From Ochrobactrum chromiisoli (GTDB taxonomy: Bacteria > Pseudomonadota > Alphaproteobacteria > Rhizobiales > Rhizobiaceae): DNA of 64,000 nucleotides. The translations under genes were made by a program, and so were the position numbers. Location of the stretch: positions 1 to 64,000 of the forward strand of contig NZ_JAPHAV010000015.1 in assembly GCF_026241335.1 (NCBI RefSeq), written 5' to 3'. The notes below the pieces were generated by a model. That model did not search any database and was not told the origin of the DNA. It worked only from the letters and a program-made list of their open reading frames with translations. Of this stretch, positions 63,473-64,000 are shown piece after piece. Positions within the stretch are counted from its first letter, which is position 1, and the number at the start of each line of letters is the position of its first letter.

Positions 63473-64000
63473 TCAGCCGTAAATCATTTTGTCCTGCAAA
63501 GCGCGCAGCTCGGCGATCTTTGAGCCGGGTTGCGGTGTTGCATTGGCATGGGTGATGAGTTCACCCTTCTTGATTGATGCGGTGACGGTGCCATTTTGCA
63601 GCAGGCCGCACGGAATGGCTTTCGCGGCCCGTGCTTCCGGCGTGGTCATGATCCATGAGCGATAGCAATATTGGCCAATCGCATCGAGCTTTTCGCCCGG
63701 CTGCAAATCTCTCTTTGCGACCGCGCAGACTTCTGCCACTGGCTTTGGCAGTGGCACCATGTCGGATTTGCCGTATAGGACTGCACGCGCGACTGTCAGC
63801 GGTACCTCAAGCGATGTAAGGTGGTAGGGGCGGTGGAAGGTGAAATAGGGCCCTTTGCCGATTTTCAGGTCTTCAAGCCGTTCATTCAGGCGCGGGTGGT
63901 CCATCTTGGCCACAACGAATACGCCTGGTGAAACACCTTTGCCGATGGAATAATCGACCACGCCGCTTTTGCTGAGAACGCCGCCATCCGCCTGAGGGAT
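63473..64000 (-). CDS. COG4091-type predicted homoserine dehydrogenase with SAF domain (partial)
   Basis: The C-terminal 175 residues of a gene that runs off the right edge; the frame is open to the last base. The text SGVVDYSIGKGVSPGVFVVAKMDHPRLNERLEDLKIGKGPYFTFHRPYHLTSLEVPLTVARAVLYG, then a SAF-like end (AVAKRDLQPGEKLDAIGQYCYRS ... NGTVTASIKKGELITHANATP), fits the COG4091 family of homoserine-dehydrogenase-like proteins. The NAD-binding N-terminal half would lie outside the window. Substrate unknown. Confidence 0.75.
   Translation of the reverse strand: MPQADGGVLSKSGVVDYSIGKGVSPGVFVVAKMDHPRLNERLEDLKIGKGPYFTFHRPYHLTSLEVPLTVARAVLYGKSDMVPLPKPVAEVCAVAKRDLQPGEKLDAIGQYCYRSWIMTTPEARAAKAIPCGLLQNGTVTASIKKGELITHANATPQPGSKIAELRALQDKMIYG

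Overview
The window reads as an alphaproteobacterial chromosome of the Brucella/Ochrobactrum group. The housekeeping blocks (rmuC / def-fmt-truA / dapE, dapD, argB, engB, rpmH-rnpA-yidC), a copper nitrite reductase set with nirV and an Nnr-type regulator, a split pntA1-pntA2-pntB transhydrogenase, an aa3-type oxidase subunit IV and a Brucella-style palindromic repeat all fit. The genus call is inference from protein style and gene neighbourhood; no database search was possible.

Layout. (1) 1-17,100 is accessory DNA that starts inside an initiator tRNA gene. The tRNA-fMet 3' end is repeated exactly at 17,045-17,056 and imperfectly near 12,981-12,998, and transposase debris (IS481-like at 242-384, IS6-like at 16,726-17,000) sits next to the outer repeats. 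Inside are a complete citrate-hydroxamate siderophore locus (AraC regulator, TonB receptor, RhtX-type importer, MFS exporter, iucA-iucB-iucC-iucD-like operon) and a denitrification module (broken DUF59 gene, nirK, nirV, nnrR). (2) 17,145-23,561 is a minus-strand run of redox genes (zinc alcohol dehydrogenase, acetoin-reductase-like SDR, aldehyde dehydrogenase, PntB-PntA2-PntA1) behind a perfect FNR/FixK box. It is divergent from a TetR regulator and an oleate hydratase. (3) 26,437-42,011 is mostly core: rmuC, def-fmt-truA, dapE, a transglutaminase-like cysteine peptidase, three tandem paralogous small exported proteins, dapD, a LOG-family protein, argB, engB and the rpmH-rnpA-yidC operon. (4) 42,289-59,478 holds stress and regulatory genes: RidA, a DUF4105 protein, MsrPQ, an exported esterase, a ZigA-like zinc GTPase paired with a WD40 protein, a creatininase-like hydrolase, MarR and LacI regulators, a 2-hydroxyacid dehydrogenase, a C26 peptidase, an SDR, a GGDEF-EAL protein, a serine beta-lactamase-like hydrolase and a FeeM-like acyltransferase. 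(5) 59,732-63,264 carries oxidase subunit IV and a second pntA1-A2-B operon, followed by a palindromic repeat and a COG4091-type gene cut by the right edge.

How the parts work together. The siderophore genes cover regulation, synthesis, export, outer-membrane uptake and inner-membrane import. No diaminobutyrate or diaminopropane genes are present, so lysine is the likely amine precursor (aerobactin/ochrobactin type rather than rhizobactin). NirK is accompanied by its usual partner NirV and its NO-responsive regulator, whose ribosome binding site lies inside a predicted stem. The two pnt operons suggest separate hydride-balancing roles, one linked to low-oxygen alcohol and aldehyde metabolism and one next to a respiratory gene.
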